Notes: generated from the letters alone by a model not told the origin. Shown: positions 30,321-40,954, numbered from the stretch's first letter. The stretch is 64,000 nt of DNA from Nonomuraea angiospora (GCF_014873145.1 NZ_JADBEK010000001.1:7750001-7814000), one strand, 5' to 3'. Numbers and translations are program-made.

Positions 30321-31229
30321 ATGTCGACGTGGTCCGAAACAGAGGTTCCTGTGGTCAGGGCGGAAGAGCGGGTCATCGTCGTCGGCTATGACGAATCGCC
30401 GGGCAGCGAGCAAGCGCTGCGCTGGGCGGTGGATGAAGCGCAATTGCGTCAGCTTCCTGTGGCGGTGTGCCATGCCTGGCATTGGCCTTATCTTCGGCGT
30501 CCCGTCGACAAGGAGGTTCTGGCCCAGTTGAGGGCCACCGGCGCCGCTGTGGTGGAGGAAGGCGTGCGTCACGCGCGAGAACTGGCGCCTGCTCTCGATG
30601 TCCGGCCCCTGTTGGGGAAGGGTGTGGCCACGGCGGTGCTCCTGCAGGCGGCGCGCAACGCGGAGCTGGCGGTGCTCGGATCTCGGGGGCAGGGCGGCTT
30701 CGAAGAACTGCGGGTGGGATCGGCGGCCGTGCAGGTGCCCGCGCACAGCGTCCGGCCTGTCGTCATCGTCGGTCCTGAAAACGTTCCGGTGAGGGAGGGC
30801 GGGGCGCGGATCGTGGTCGGCGCCGACGGATCTCCCGCTGGACAGAGCGCCCTGGAGTTCGCCTTCGAGGAGGCGGGGCTGCGTGGCGGCTCGGTGACGG
30901 TGGTGTGCTGCTGGCAGGATGCCGGTGATCTGTCCGGGCAGGACGGTCTGCCCTTCGTGGATCGCGGAGAGTTGCGGGTCAGCGCGGAAGCCTGCTTCCG
31001 TGATGCGGTCTCAGCGCTGATCTGCCGGCACCCGGATGTGCCGGTTACGACGGAGTTCGTAGCCGGGCGCCCCGAACGCGCCGTGATCGACGCGGCGCGG
31101 GACGCGACTCTGCTGGTGCTGGGCAGTCGTGGTGTCGGCTCGACGCCCACGACGCTGGTGGGGCCGGTCACCCAGGCCGCGCTCGCGGCGGCCGGATGTC
31201 CCGTCGCTGTGACACCACCCTCGTGCTGA
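30321..31229 (+). CDS. universal stress protein, tandem domains
   Basis: 302-aa protein with two UspA domains. Domain 1 has VIVVGYDESPGSEQAL and the loop GSRGQGGFEELRVGS. Domain 2 begins RIVVGADGSPAGQSAL and has GSRGVGSTPTTLVGP, where the usual final Ser is Pro. ATG at 30321 is favoured over GTG 30303 by GGGAAAGG eight bases upstream. It lies between the GNAT-ligase gene and the V/A-ATPase operon in the same direction, with 79-91 bp gaps on each side, so it may be its own unit. Confidence 0.92.
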   Translation: MSTWSETEVPVVRAEERVIVVGYDESPGSEQALRWAVDEAQLRQLPVAVCHAWHWPYLRRPVDKEVLAQLRATGAAVVEEGVRHARELAPALDVRPLLGKGVATAVLLQAARNAELAVLGSRGQGGFEELRVGSAAVQVPAHSVRPVVIVGPENVPVREGGARIVVGADGSPAGQSALEFAFEEAGLRGGSVTVVCCWQDAGDLSGQDGLPFVDRGELRVSAEACFRDAVSALICRHPDVPVTTEFVAGRPERAVIDAARDATLLVLGSRGVGSTPTTLVGPVTQAALAAAGCPVAVTPPSC

Positions 31230-31239
31230 CGGAGCCTGG

Positions 31240-31275
31240 CAGACATTCGGCCGTGAACTGACCGACTTTTGGCTT
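31240..31275. promoter_or_regulatory. weak DosR-like box pair before V/A-ATPase operon
   Basis: CAGACATTCGGCCG (31240-31253) and CCGACTTTTGGCTT (31262-31275) match the local box GGGACTTTCGGCCC at 10 and 9 of 14 positions and start exactly 22 bp apart, the same phase as stronger pairs in the island. They end about 34 bp before the first operon start. Individually weak; the spacing is what makes them notable. Confidence 0.4.
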
Positions 31276-31308
31276 TGCCGGGGGCATTACCCAAGGGGGA
31301 GGTGACTG

Positions 31309-31743
31309 ATGGTCCGGCTGGCCGATTTCCTGGCACGATTTCGTCCCTCCGGCGTGCCCGGGGCAGCGGCGCCCGCAGGTGTCCCCGCCGACTATGTGGC
31401 CGACCAAGCAGAGGAACTGGCGCCGGTCTTCTCGGCACTCGCCGACAGCCAGGCCGCGTGCGCGAACGAGCGTGAAAACGCCCGGCGCCGTGCCGACCAC
31501 ATGCGGGCGCGCGCCCACGATCAGGCCGTGGCCATCGTCGCCGCGGCCCACGCTGAGGCGGATGCGGAGCGCGCACGGTCATCGGCCCTTGTCCGCCATG
31601 ATCATGATCAGGCCGTCGCGGAGCTCCTGCGGGAGGCCTCAGCCGCCGCTGAGGGTGTCCGCAGGCGCTCGGCCGGCCGGATGCCGGAGATGGTGGCCCG
31701 GGTGACCGACATGGTCAGGTCCTTGGCCGACGATCGGCCATGA
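31309..31743 (+). CDS. V/A-type ATPase peripheral-stalk-like coiled-coil protein
   Basis: 144-aa protein opening the V/A-ATPase operon. An N-terminal about 35 residues precede an Ala/Arg/Glu-rich helix (about 40-144: ANERENARRRADHMRARAHD and so on) expected to form a long coiled coil. By position and composition it fits the G/H stalk subunit that pairs with subunit E; sequence alone is too simple for a firm family call. ATG at 31309 follows GGGAGGTGA. Its stop overlaps the next start (ATGA). Confidence 0.65.
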   Translation: MVRLADFLARFRPSGVPGAAAPAGVPADYVADQAEELAPVFSALADSQAACANERENARRRADHMRARAHDQAVAIVAAAHAEADAERARSSALVRHDHDQAVAELLREASAAAEGVRRRSAGRMPEMVARVTDMVRSLADDRP

Positions 31744-32618
31744 CCGCTTCGTGGGTCGCGGGGGCGACACGTGCCAGGGCTCTCGTCCGGCGGAGGGCTG
31801 GGACGGCGGGTGCGCGGCGCATCGCGGCATGCGGTTCCGTGAGCGAGGCGGTCGCTCTGCTGGGTGACACGCCGTACGGACATGACGTGCGGCGCGGGCA
31901 AAGCCTGGCGGAGGCCCAGTGGGCGGTCCTGGCCACACTGCTGTGGCATCTGCGTGTGCTGGCCGGCTGGCTGCCTCGGGAGGGAGGCCAGATGGTCCGC
32001 GTGCTGGCCCGCTGGTTCGAGCTCGCCAACGCGGACGAGCTGATCTGCCGGCTCGCGGGAGGTGAGGCGGAGCCCGAGTTCGTCCTGGGCTCGCTGGGCA
32101 CCGCGTGGGAGAGGCTGCGGCGGTGCGGATCCCTCGCCGAGGTACGGGCGGCCCTGGCCGCTTCCCCGTGGGGAGACCCGGGTGGTACGAGCCCCCGCGA
32201 GATCCAACTGGGCATGCGCCTGGCCTGGGCCGAACGGGTCGCCGGGACCGTTCCGCAGGCCAGGTCGTGGGCTTTGGGGGCGACAGCGCTGCTGCTCGCC
32301 CGTACGCATCTGGCAGAAGGTGAAAGGCCGGCCGAACGCTGCCGCGTGCTCGTCGGACAGGGCGCGCTCGACGCCTCGTCGATACGCGAGATGGCCGAGC
32401 GGCTTCCCACGGCGGCACGCTGGGTGCTCCACGAGATCGAGGATCCCCGCGAGCTGTGGCGAGGCGAGGAGCGCTGGTGGCAGCGCGTGGAAGACGAAGG
32501 GCGCGACCTCCTGGCCGGGGCGGGATTCACGGCAGGACCGGTCCTCGGCGCGGTCGCCGTCCTGGCGGCGGACGCCCGCCGGGTCCGCGCCGCCCTGGAA
32601 CAGGCCGCATGGCGGTGA
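31740..32618 (+). CDS. V/A-type ATPase subunit C (AC39/d-like)
   Basis: 292-aa helical protein consistent with subunit C, the socket joining the central stalk to the membrane ring. The AC39-type clue is the three-fold recurrence of helical blocks with WFELANADELICRLAGG near the middle and similar ARTHLAEGERPAERCRVL later. Sequence conservation is low, so the call rests on that motif, length and operon position (between the stalk gene and subunit I). ATG overlaps the previous stop by four bases. Confidence 0.75.
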   Translation: MTASWVAGATRARALVRRRAGTAGARRIAACGSVSEAVALLGDTPYGHDVRRGQSLAEAQWAVLATLLWHLRVLAGWLPREGGQMVRVLARWFELANADELICRLAGGEAEPEFVLGSLGTAWERLRRCGSLAEVRAALAASPWGDPGGTSPREIQLGMRLAWAERVAGTVPQARSWALGATALLLARTHLAEGERPAERCRVLVGQGALDASSIREMAERLPTAARWVLHEIEDPRELWRGEERWWQRVEDEGRDLLAGAGFTAGPVLGAVAVLAADARRVRAALEQAAWR

Positions 32619-32652
32619 CCGCGATGCGCTCACCCGATCGGGGACCGGCTCC

Positions 32653-34244
<1,592 letters not shown>

Positions 34245-34250
34245 CCTGCC

Positions 34251-34463
34251 ATGGCGAACGTCGCCGTCATCGGTGAGACCGTCCGCGTGGCGGGCTTCCG
34301 GCTCGCCGGAGCGGTCGTCCTTCCTGCCGACACTCACGATGCCGCTCGTGCGGCCTGGGCCTCCCTCGGTGACGACGTCGCCGTGGTGATCCTCACCCCG
34401 GAGGCGGCCGAGGCCGTCGGCGAGAGGGCCGGGGAGAGAACGACGGTGGTGATGCCGCCGTGA
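34251..34463 (+). CDS. V/A-type ATPase subunit F, short
   Basis: 70-aa subunit F of the central rotor: VAVIGETVRVAGFRLAGAVVL at the N-terminus and VAVVILTPEAAEAV later are the expected Rossmann-like strands. It is shorter than the usual about 100 aa, lacking the C-terminal helix region. It lies six bases after subunit K, and its stop overlaps the subunit E start (GTGA). Confidence 0.88.
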   Translation: MANVAVIGETVRVAGFRLAGAVVLPADTHDAARAAWASLGDDVAVVILTPEAAEAVGERAGERTTVVMPP

Positions 34464-34972
34464 CGACCATGCGGGACGCGCTGGCACCGCTCGCCGCAGC
34501 CCTGTCCAGGCAGGCCGGGATCGACGCCCGGGCGATCGTCGCCGGAGCCGAGGAAGAGGCCGCCGAGCTGGTCGCCGCCGCCCGCCAGGAGGCCAGGACC
34601 ATCCTCGCCGACGCCCGCGCCGACGGAGCCGCCCAGGCCAAGGCGGATGCGGTCACCGGACGGATCCACGCCGAGCGCCGGGCCCGCGGCATGGAACTCG
34701 CCGCTCAACGAGAGGCCCTGGACGAACTGCGCACCCGATCGGCCGCCGCGGTCAGGACCCTGCGTGACGACCCCTGCTACCCCAGGCTCCTCGACCGGCT
34801 GAGCGCCCTCGCCCGCGCCGCCGGAGGAACGGACCTGGTCGTCAAAGAGCAGCCCGACGGTGGCGTGCTGGCAGAGGGGCACGGACGGCGCGTCGACTGC
34901 ACGCTCAGCGCGCTGGCCGCACGAGCCGTGGACGCGCTCGGAGCGGAGGTGGAGCGGCTGTGGGCACCGTGA
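34460..34972 (+). CDS. V/A-type ATPase subunit E
   Basis: 170-aa peripheral-stalk subunit E. A long N-terminal Ala/Glu/Arg helix (about 20-95) is followed by a globular C-terminal domain with RLLDRLSALARAAGG and a DCTLSALAARAVDALGAEVERLW ending typical of subunit E. GTG at 34460 overlaps the subunit F stop, and its end overlaps the subunit A start by 13 bases. Confidence 0.88.
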   Translation: MTTMRDALAPLAAALSRQAGIDARAIVAGAEEEAAELVAAARQEARTILADARADGAAQAKADAVTGRIHAERRARGMELAAQREALDELRTRSAAAVRTLRDDPCYPRLLDRLSALARAAGGTDLVVKEQPDGGVLAEGHGRRVDCTLSALAARAVDALGAEVERLWAP

Positions 34973-36636
34973 CCCGGGTCAACGGGCCCTTGGTCGAGGT
35001 CGAGGGTCTCGCCGGCGCGGCCATGTTCGAGCTGGTCCTGCTCGGACCCCACAAGCTGCTGGGTGAGATCGTCACGCTGGGAGGCGGCCGCGCCACGGCG
35101 CAGGCGTACGAGTACACCGGAGGGCTGGCTCCAGGCGATCCCGCCGAGCGCGGCGGATCTCCCGTCTCGGCTCTGCTGGGGCCGCACCTGCTCGGCGGGG
35201 TGTTCGACGGGCTGCTCCGGCCGCTCACCGGCGCGGGCCCCTGGCTGGACCCGGCCGTGCCCGCGCGCGCATCCGTCGCCCGCTCGTGGCGGTTCACGCC
35301 GCTGGTCGAGCAGGGACGGAAGGCGGCGCCGGGCACGGCCATCGGGCGGGTCGAAGGTGCGGGCTCGCTGGCCTACCTGGTCCTGTCGCCGGGAGGCGAG
35401 GTCTCCGCCATCCGGCGGGCGGGCCGCTATCCTCACGACGCCTCGGTCGCGGTCGTCGGCGGGACCGAGGTCCGGCTGACCCGCCGCCGGCCGGTGCGCC
35501 AGCCACTGCCGTACGCGTCGCGGCTGGACGAGACCGTGCCGCTCGTCACGGGGCAGCGGGTCATCGACCTGCTCCTGCCGGTGTGCCTCGGGGGCACCGC
35601 GGCCGTGCCCGGCGGCTTCGGCACGGGCAAGACCGTGCTCCTCCAGCAGATCGCCAAGTGGTGCGACGCCGACGTGGTGATCTACATCGGCTGCGGGGAA
35701 CGCGGCAACGAGATGGCGGACATCGTGGCCGAGCTGGCCGAGCTGCCGGACCCGCGTACCGGCGGGCGGCTCTCCGACCGGACCGTCGTGATCGCCAACA
35801 CCTCCAACATGCCGATGATGGCGCGCGAGACCTGCATCTACACGGGTGTCACGGTCGCCGAGCATTTTCGCGACATGGGCTACGCCGCGGTGGTCATCGC
35901 CGACTCGACCTCACGCTGGGCCGAGGCGCGCCGGGAATTCGCCTCCCGCAGCGGGACCCTCCCCGCCGAGGAGGGCTACCCGGCGGACCTCGCCTCCGCC
36001 CTGGCCGCGTTCTACGAGCGCGCCGGTCGGGTCGTCACGCTGGGCGGTGCCACCGGATCGGTGACGATCATCGGGGCCGTCTCGCCCCCGGGCGGCGATC
36101 TGACCGAACCCGTCACCGCGCACACGGAGCGGTTCGTGCGAACGCTGTGGGCCCTGGACCGCGACCTCGCCTACGCACGCCACTACCCGGCGATCTCCTG
36201 GCGCGAATCCTTCTCCCGCGACGCCGACGCCCTGGCACAAGGCGCTCCCGACAATGCGACCCGCCGCGTGCGCGTGGCCGGCCTGCTGGCCGAGGCCGAC
36301 CGGCTGGCCGCGCTGGCCGAGCTCGTGGGGGCGGGCGCTCTGCCCGCCCATGAGCGAATCGGCCTGCTGGCCGGGCGTCTGCTGCGGGAGGGCTTCCTGC
36401 GGCAGAGCTCGCTGAGCAGGCTGGACGCGTACTGCCGGCCCGAACGGACCGCCCTCATCGCCGACGCGCTCCTGGCGATCCTGGCGCTCTGCCAGGACCT
36501 GGTCGAGCACGGCGTGCCTGCCGCCGCGGTCGAAGATCGCGACTTCTCTGCCATCCTGCGTGCCAAGGAGGCGCCGGAGGAGGAGATCGCGGCACGGCGC
36601 GACACCGTGCTGAACGATCTGGAGGCGCCGCGGTGA
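34960..36636 (+). CDS. V/A-type ATPase catalytic subunit A
   Basis: 558-aa catalytic subunit. Visible: N-terminal beta barrel (TVTRVNGPLVEVEGL), the A-type bulge domain (about 115-190), Walker A VPGGFGTGKTV, catalytic Glu in GCGERGNEM, Walker B VVIADSTSRWAEA, and the GYPADLASALAAFYERAG block. These features separate it from F-type beta (shorter, no bulge domain). With its intact catalytic residues it should hydrolyse or make ATP. GTG at 34960; the stop overlaps the subunit B start by four bases. Confidence 0.97.
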   Translation: MGTVTRVNGPLVEVEGLAGAAMFELVLLGPHKLLGEIVTLGGGRATAQAYEYTGGLAPGDPAERGGSPVSALLGPHLLGGVFDGLLRPLTGAGPWLDPAVPARASVARSWRFTPLVEQGRKAAPGTAIGRVEGAGSLAYLVLSPGGEVSAIRRAGRYPHDASVAVVGGTEVRLTRRRPVRQPLPYASRLDETVPLVTGQRVIDLLLPVCLGGTAAVPGGFGTGKTVLLQQIAKWCDADVVIYIGCGERGNEMADIVAELAELPDPRTGGRLSDRTVVIANTSNMPMMARETCIYTGVTVAEHFRDMGYAAVVIADSTSRWAEARREFASRSGTLPAEEGYPADLASALAAFYERAGRVVTLGGATGSVTIIGAVSPPGGDLTEPVTAHTERFVRTLWALDRDLAYARHYPAISWRESFSRDADALAQGAPDNATRRVRVAGLLAEADRLAALAELVGAGALPAHERIGLLAGRLLREGFLRQSSLSRLDAYCRPERTALIADALLAILALCQDLVEHGVPAAAVEDRDFSAILRAKEAPEEEIAARRDTVLNDLEAPR

Positions 36637-38006
36637 CGACGTGGGCTCCGATCGAATACACCGGCGTGGCGGAGCTACGCGGGCCCCTCATCGTCGTCCA
36701 GGGAATCCAGAACGTCGGCTGGGACGAGTACGCCACGATCGTGCTGGAGTCCGGCGAGCGCAGGCACGGCCTCGTCCTGGACGTCGACCGCGACCTCGCC
36801 GTCGTCCAGGTCCTCGAGGGCACCGCAGGACTCAGGGCGGAGACGACACGGGTCACTTTCACCGGAAGCCCGCTGCGCATTCCGGTCGGCGCCGGATGGC
36901 AGGGACGCGTCTGCAACGGGCGCGGCGGGCCACTGGACGGCGGTCCCCCGATCTTCGGCGACGACAGTGCCCTGGTGGCCGGCTTCCCGATGAATCCCAC
37001 GGTACGAGAACCTCCCGCCGAACCCGTGATCACCGGAGTCTCCGCCATCGACGCGCTGACCACCCTGGTCCGCGGCCAGAAACTGGCCGTCTTCGCCGAA
37101 AGCGGCCTGCCCCACCTGGAGCTCGCCGCCCAGGTGGCCGCCCAGGCCCACACCGGCGGCGAGCCGTTCAGCGTCATCTTCGCCGCCATGGGACTGACCC
37201 ATGGCGACGCGGGGACGGTGCGCGACATCCTGGAGCGGCGTTCGTCGGCCGCGGAGCTGACGCTGCTGCTCAACCTCGCCGGCGACCCCGTGATCGAACG
37301 GCTGCTCACGCCCCGGATCGCGCTGACCGTGGCCGAGCATCTGGCGTTCGTCCTGCGGCGTCACGTCCTCGTCGTGCTGGCCGACATGACGAGCTACTGC
37401 GAAGCCCTCCGCGAGGTCTCCGCCGCCCGTGGCGAGATTCCGGCCCGCCGGGCCTACCCCGGCTACCTCTACAGCGATCTGGCCTCCGTCTACGAGCGGT
37501 GCGGCCGCATCCGGGGACATCCCGGCTCCGTCACCGTCCTGCCGGTGCTGAGCATGCCCGCCGGAGACATCACCCATCCCGTGCCCGACCTCACCGGATA
37601 CATCACCGAAGGCCAGATCCTGCTGAGCCGCGAGGTGACCTCGTACCCGCACATCGATCCGCTGTCGTCCCTGTCCCGCATGATGCGCGCGGGCGTCGGA
37701 GCGGGACGGACCCGGCCCGAGCACCTGGACCTCGCCGCGCAGATCCAGGCGGGCCTGTCCCGCGCCCGGCAGGCCGGTGAACTCGCCGACCTGGTGGGGG
37801 AGAGCGCGCTGAGTCCGGCCGACCGCCGCTACCTGGCCATGGCTGAGACCTTCCGGACGCGCCTGCTGGCCCAGCGGCCCGACGAGGCCCGCACCCTGGA
37901 GGAGACCTTCGAGCGGGCCTGGCACGTGGTCTCCGCGCTGCCGCGAAGCGAACTGTCGATGCTCAGCGAGGAAGCGCTGGAAGCCGGATACAGGGGAGCG
38001 CCATGA
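36633..38006 (+). CDS. V/A-type ATPase regulatory subunit B
   Basis: 457-aa non-catalytic nucleotide-binding subunit. It has the start EYTGVAELRGPLIVVQG, a P-loop degenerated to FAESGLPHLEL as expected in B subunits, DMTSYCEALREVSAARGEIPARRAYPGYLYSDLASVYERCG split over about 250-290, and SMPAGDITHPVPDLTGYITEGQI. The Arg-finger region appears retained. It overlaps subunits A and D by four bases on each side. Confidence 0.97.
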   Translation: MTTWAPIEYTGVAELRGPLIVVQGIQNVGWDEYATIVLESGERRHGLVLDVDRDLAVVQVLEGTAGLRAETTRVTFTGSPLRIPVGAGWQGRVCNGRGGPLDGGPPIFGDDSALVAGFPMNPTVREPPAEPVITGVSAIDALTTLVRGQKLAVFAESGLPHLELAAQVAAQAHTGGEPFSVIFAAMGLTHGDAGTVRDILERRSSAAELTLLLNLAGDPVIERLLTPRIALTVAEHLAFVLRRHVLVVLADMTSYCEALREVSAARGEIPARRAYPGYLYSDLASVYERCGRIRGHPGSVTVLPVLSMPAGDITHPVPDLTGYITEGQILLSREVTSYPHIDPLSSLSRMMRAGVGAGRTRPEHLDLAAQIQAGLSRARQAGELADLVGESALSPADRRYLAMAETFRTRLLAQRPDEARTLEETFERAWHVVSALPRSELSMLSEEALEAGYRGAP

Positions 38007-38644
38007 GACTGCGGATCCCTCCTGGCCGGGCGGGGCGGATGTGGCTCCGTCGTCGCCTGACCTCGGTCCGGCACGGACTCGACGTACTCGACAGGAAGCT
38101 GCGGATACTGCGGCGCGAACAGGACCGGCTCGCTCGGAATGCGGCACGGACCCAGGCTGAGTGGACCGCGGCATGCCGGGCCGCCGACGAATGGCTCCTC
38201 CGAGTGACCCGCCTCGGCGGCCGGCGGGCCGTGCGCCTCGCGGCCGACGGCCGCCTCGCCGACGTCCACGTGTACTGGGCCGACGCCATGGGAACCAGCT
38301 ATCCGGCCAGGGTCTCCTGCGCGCTTCCTGACCTCGACGCGGCGGCTCCCCTCCCGATCACCACCGCTCTCGTTCCGGCCAGGCACGCCTACCGCGCCGC
38401 CTTGCGCGCAGGGCTGGAACACGCGATCGCCGCGGAGGCCGCACGAATCATGACGGCCGAGGTCGCTTTGACGAACCGTAGGATCCGCGCCCTGAAAGAT
38501 CGCCTCCTTCCCCTGCTGGAGGAGGCGCTGGCCGCCGTCGAACTGTCGCTGGACGAGACGGAGCGAGCCGACATCGACCGCGTACGCCGTATCAGCGGCT
38601 CCAGACCGCAGCCGGCGGACCGGCTGAACAGCGACCGGCAATGA
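38003..38644 (+). CDS. V/A-type ATPase subunit D (central shaft)
   Basis: 213-aa rotor shaft: two long helices at the ends (LTSVRHGLDVLDRKLRILRRE; AEVALTNRRIRALKDRLLPLL) with a globular middle, the subunit D pattern. The ATG overlaps the subunit B stop. It is the last gene of the nine-gene operon; the next gene (CBS-BON) is on the opposite strand and convergent, 33 bp away. Confidence 0.93.
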   Translation: MRLRIPPGRAGRMWLRRRLTSVRHGLDVLDRKLRILRREQDRLARNAARTQAEWTAACRAADEWLLRVTRLGGRRAVRLAADGRLADVHVYWADAMGTSYPARVSCALPDLDAAAPLPITTALVPARHAYRAALRAGLEHAIAAEAARIMTAEVALTNRRIRALKDRLLPLLEEALAAVELSLDETERADIDRVRRISGSRPQPADRLNSDRQ

Positions 38645-38677
38645 TGCGGCGCCGGCCTCCCTGCTGTTCCTCGGCTA

Positions 38678-39355
38678 TCAGGCCTGCCACGCGGAGTCGT
38701 CGATCTTCCAGGCCAGTTCGTCTGCCACGCTGACGACGCCGTTGACGCCTCCGACCACGCGGACGGCAATGGCGGCCTCGGCGCGGCGTTCCATCCGGCC
38801 GGACAACGTGACCACACCCTCGTTCACCGAGACGGTCACACCGGAGGTGTCGAACCACAGGGTGCGGCCGAGGATGTCGTCGCGAACCTCGGCGGCGATC
38901 TCCTCGTCACCACGCAGGAACAGCTTGACGAGGTCGCAGCGGCTGACGATGCCCTGCAGTCGGCCGTTGTAGTCGATGACCGGCAGTCGTTTGACACCGT
39001 GGGCGTCCATGATGCGGGCGGCCACCACAGCCGACGCCTCAAGAGGGACGGTGACGGCGGGACTGGTCATCAGGTTGGAGGCGGTGTCGCCCTCGGCCTT
39101 CTTGCGGCTCTTGTGGTGGCGCAGCCAGGTACGCAGCGGCGGGCGGTAACCCTCAGGGTAGAACTGCTCGCGAAACTCCTCTTTGCACATCAGGTCGGCT
39201 TCGGAGACCACGCCGATCACGTGGTTGTCGTCGTCCAGAACAGGAACGGCGCTGACGCCGTTGCTGACGAGCGTTTCCGCGACTGCCTTGAACGGGGTGG
39301 TGGCGGTGACGGAGACGACCTTGCTCGTCATCACGTCCTCAACGGTCATGCCCAT
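38678..39355 (-). CDS. CBS-pair protein with C-terminal BON domain
   Basis: 225-aa protein: CBS 1 (about 1-65, VEDVMTSKVVSVTATTPFK), a basic linker, CBS 2 (about 90-145, NLMTSPAVTVPLEASAVVAA ... GRLQGIVSRCDLVKLF), then a BON domain (about 150-215, VSVNEGVVTLSGRMERRAEA). CBS pairs bind adenosyl ligands; BON may contact membrane or ligand. Related CBS-BON proteins occur in dormancy gene sets. ATG at 39355 (or 39349) has AGGAAGGAG upstream. A DosR-like box lies about 120 bp upstream. Confidence 0.92.
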   Translation of the reverse strand: MGMTVEDVMTSKVVSVTATTPFKAVAETLVSNGVSAVPVLDDDNHVIGVVSEADLMCKEEFREQFYPEGYRPPLRTWLRHHKSRKKAEGDTASNLMTSPAVTVPLEASAVVAARIMDAHGVKRLPVIDYNGRLQGIVSRCDLVKLFLRGDEEIAAEVRDDILGRTLWFDTSGVTVSVNEGVVTLSGRMERRAEAAIAVRVVGGVNGVVSVADELAWKIDDSAWQA

Positions 39356-39475
39356 GGCCGGCCGGCTCCTTCCTGCTCTTTCCGGTTGCTTTCATCACAG
39401 CTCCAGGCGAAGGCCGGGAAACAGGGCCGGAAGTCCCGAGAGGCGGTGACCATCGCGACGCTCTGAGTCCCCTCC

Positions 39476-39489
39476 GGGACTTTCGACCC
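39476..39489. promoter_or_regulatory. DosR-like box upstream of CBS-BON gene
   Basis: GGGACTTTCGACCC; in its flanks the 20-mer 39473-39492 matches the DosR consensus TTSGGGACTWWAGTCCCSAA at 16 of 20 positions by my count. It lies 121 bp upstream of the CBS-BON start at 39355 and 19 bp beyond the end of hsp20. Confidence 0.65.
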
Positions 39490-39507
39490 GACTGAGCCCT
39501 GGGCTGA

Positions 39508-39933
39508 TCACTCCTTCGGCTGGATGACGCCCTGGATGGGGATGTGCCGTCCCTCCGGCCTCCTTTCGGCCAGCTTCACGCTCACTTCGAGGATCCCCTG
39601 GTCGTAGACGGCCTTGACGTCGTTCTCGTCCGCTCCCTGAGGCAGCGAGATGGAGCGGGTGAAGGACCCGTACCGGAATTCGGTGCGGTACTGCTCCCTG
39701 TGCTCCTCGCGCCGCTCCGCGTGGATGGTAAGAACCCCGTTGGTCAGGTCGATCTCGACGTCCTTCTCGGGGTCTATGCCTGGCAGTTCGACGCGGAGGA
39801 CGTACCTGCCGTCCTTGATGTAGTCCTCGAACCGCATGGACTGCCAGGTGTGCGGTCGCATAGTCGCCAGCGGCTCTTCGAACCAGTCGAGCAGATCGGG
39901 TAGGAAGCGCTCCCTGCGCATCAGCGTGTCCAT
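39508..39933 (-). CDS. Hsp20/alpha-crystallin small heat-shock protein
   Basis: 141-aa ATP-independent holdase. The alpha-crystallin domain (about 38-130) shows VLRVELPGIDPEKDVEIDL, GVLTIHAERREE, the FTRSISLPQGADENDVKA strand and DQGILEVSVKL; a short IPIQGVIQ tail holds the I-x-I/V-like oligomerisation motif. ATG at 39933 is fixed by GGAGGT five bases upstream. It resembles HspX (Acr) of M. tuberculosis, a DosR-regulon chaperone. Upstream are a palindrome (39963-39979) and a DosR-like box (40021-40034). Confidence 0.95.
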   Translation of the reverse strand: MDTLMRRERFLPDLLDWFEEPLATMRPHTWQSMRFEDYIKDGRYVLRVELPGIDPEKDVEIDLTNGVLTIHAERREEHREQYRTEFRYGSFTRSISLPQGADENDVKAVYDQGILEVSVKLAERRPEGRHIPIQGVIQPKE

Positions 39934-39962
39934 GGATACCTCCATATCCTTTCGGGTGCTAT

Positions 39963-39979
39963 ATGGGTATTAATCCCAT
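39963..39979. promoter_or_regulatory. ATGGG-N7-CCCAT palindrome upstream of hsp20
   Basis: ATGGGTATTAATCCCAT, 30 bp upstream of the hsp20 start, with perfect 5-bp arms and an A/T-rich core in a very GC-rich neighbourhood. It could be an operator or overlap the -10 region of the leftward promoter. Confidence 0.5.
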
Positions 39980-40020
39980 TTGTGGAGGCTTTGGTGCAGA
40001 GGCGGAGGTCCTGGGCGCCG

Positions 40021-40034
40021 GGGTCTTTCGGCCC
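40021..40034. promoter_or_regulatory. DosR-like box upstream of hsp20
   Basis: GGGTCTTTCGGCCC differs from the box at 39476 at two of 14 positions. It lies about 88 bp upstream of the hsp20 start. Confidence 0.5.
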
Positions 40035-40102
40035 GCCGTGTCGCCGTATGTCGGAAGGACGATCCCGTGATGATCGTTCGCTGCCTTCGACCATGCGCGC
40101 GG

Positions 40103-40954
40103 TCAGCGGCCAGGTTGATCGTCACCGCGGCGGCGGACCACGGCGACCGGGCAGTGAGCGTGGTGCAGCACGCCGTGGCTGACGGAGCCGAGCACCGCTA
40201 TCCCACGCCCGCGAGTGCCCACCACGAGCAGGTCCGCGTCTTTGGACGCCTCAGTGAGCGCCGCGACCGGATGCACGGAGGTGATGTCCACGAACGCGTC
40301 GACCTCAGGGTGTCTGGCCCGCCAAGGGGTGAGCCGGTCGTGGACGAAGTCGTACTGGGCTCGTTGTAGCCGGTCCAAGTCGAGCGAGACCGCGTGAATG
40401 GGGACGGAGTAGGCGTAGAGGACGCGCAGCGGCACTCCGCGCAGGGCCGCTTCGGCGAAGGCGTGCGCCAGGGCGGGTTCGGAGGAGTCGGTCTCGTCCA
40501 GACCTACCACGAGCCGCCGACGATCAGCCTCGGCCGAGCGTACGACGACGACCGTGCCGTGGGCGTGGCCCGCCAACCGCAGGCTCACCGAGCCGAGCAA
40601 CGCGCTGGCGAATCTGCTCCGTCCGCGCGAGCCGACCACCAGTTCGGCGGCCGGCTCCGCCTGCGCCCGCAGCTCCGCGACCGGCGATCCGATCTTCACC
40701 TTGGTGGCGACCTCGATGCCGGGCCAGCGGGCCATGACAGTTTTGGCCTTCTTCTCCAGCATCGCCTCGGCGGCCTCCCTGAGGCTCTCCAGCAGGCCGG
40801 GGATCGGGAAACGCGGAAGTTCGTAGGAGCCGCGTTCGATCACATGCACGAGCTCAAGCCGGAGCCCTTTGCGTACGGCGTCGGCAGCAGCCCACGCGAT
40901 GGCGGTATCGGCGCCCGGCGAGTCGTCAGTCCCCACGACGATGACGTCGTTCAT
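40103..40954 (-). CDS. universal stress protein, tandem domains
   Basis: 283-aa protein with two UspA domains, both with intact nucleotide loops: GSRGRSRFASALLGSVS and GTRGRGIAVLGSVSHGVL. Starts MNDVIVVGTDDSPGADTA. ATG at 40954 has GAAAGG eight bases upstream. It is divergent from the Rv1733c-like gene; the space between them carries a pair of DosR-like palindromes. Tandem Usp proteins of this length resemble Rv2623/Rv2005c of the DosR regulon. Confidence 0.95.
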   Translation of the reverse strand: MNDVIVVGTDDSPGADTAIAWAAADAVRKGLRLELVHVIERGSYELPRFPIPGLLESLREAAEAMLEKKAKTVMARWPGIEVATKVKIGSPVAELRAQAEPAAELVVGSRGRSRFASALLGSVSLRLAGHAHGTVVVVRSAEADRRRLVVGLDETDSSEPALAHAFAEAALRGVPLRVLYAYSVPIHAVSLDLDRLQRAQYDFVHDRLTPWRARHPEVDAFVDITSVHPVAALTEASKDADLLVVGTRGRGIAVLGSVSHGVLHHAHCPVAVVRRRGDDQPGR

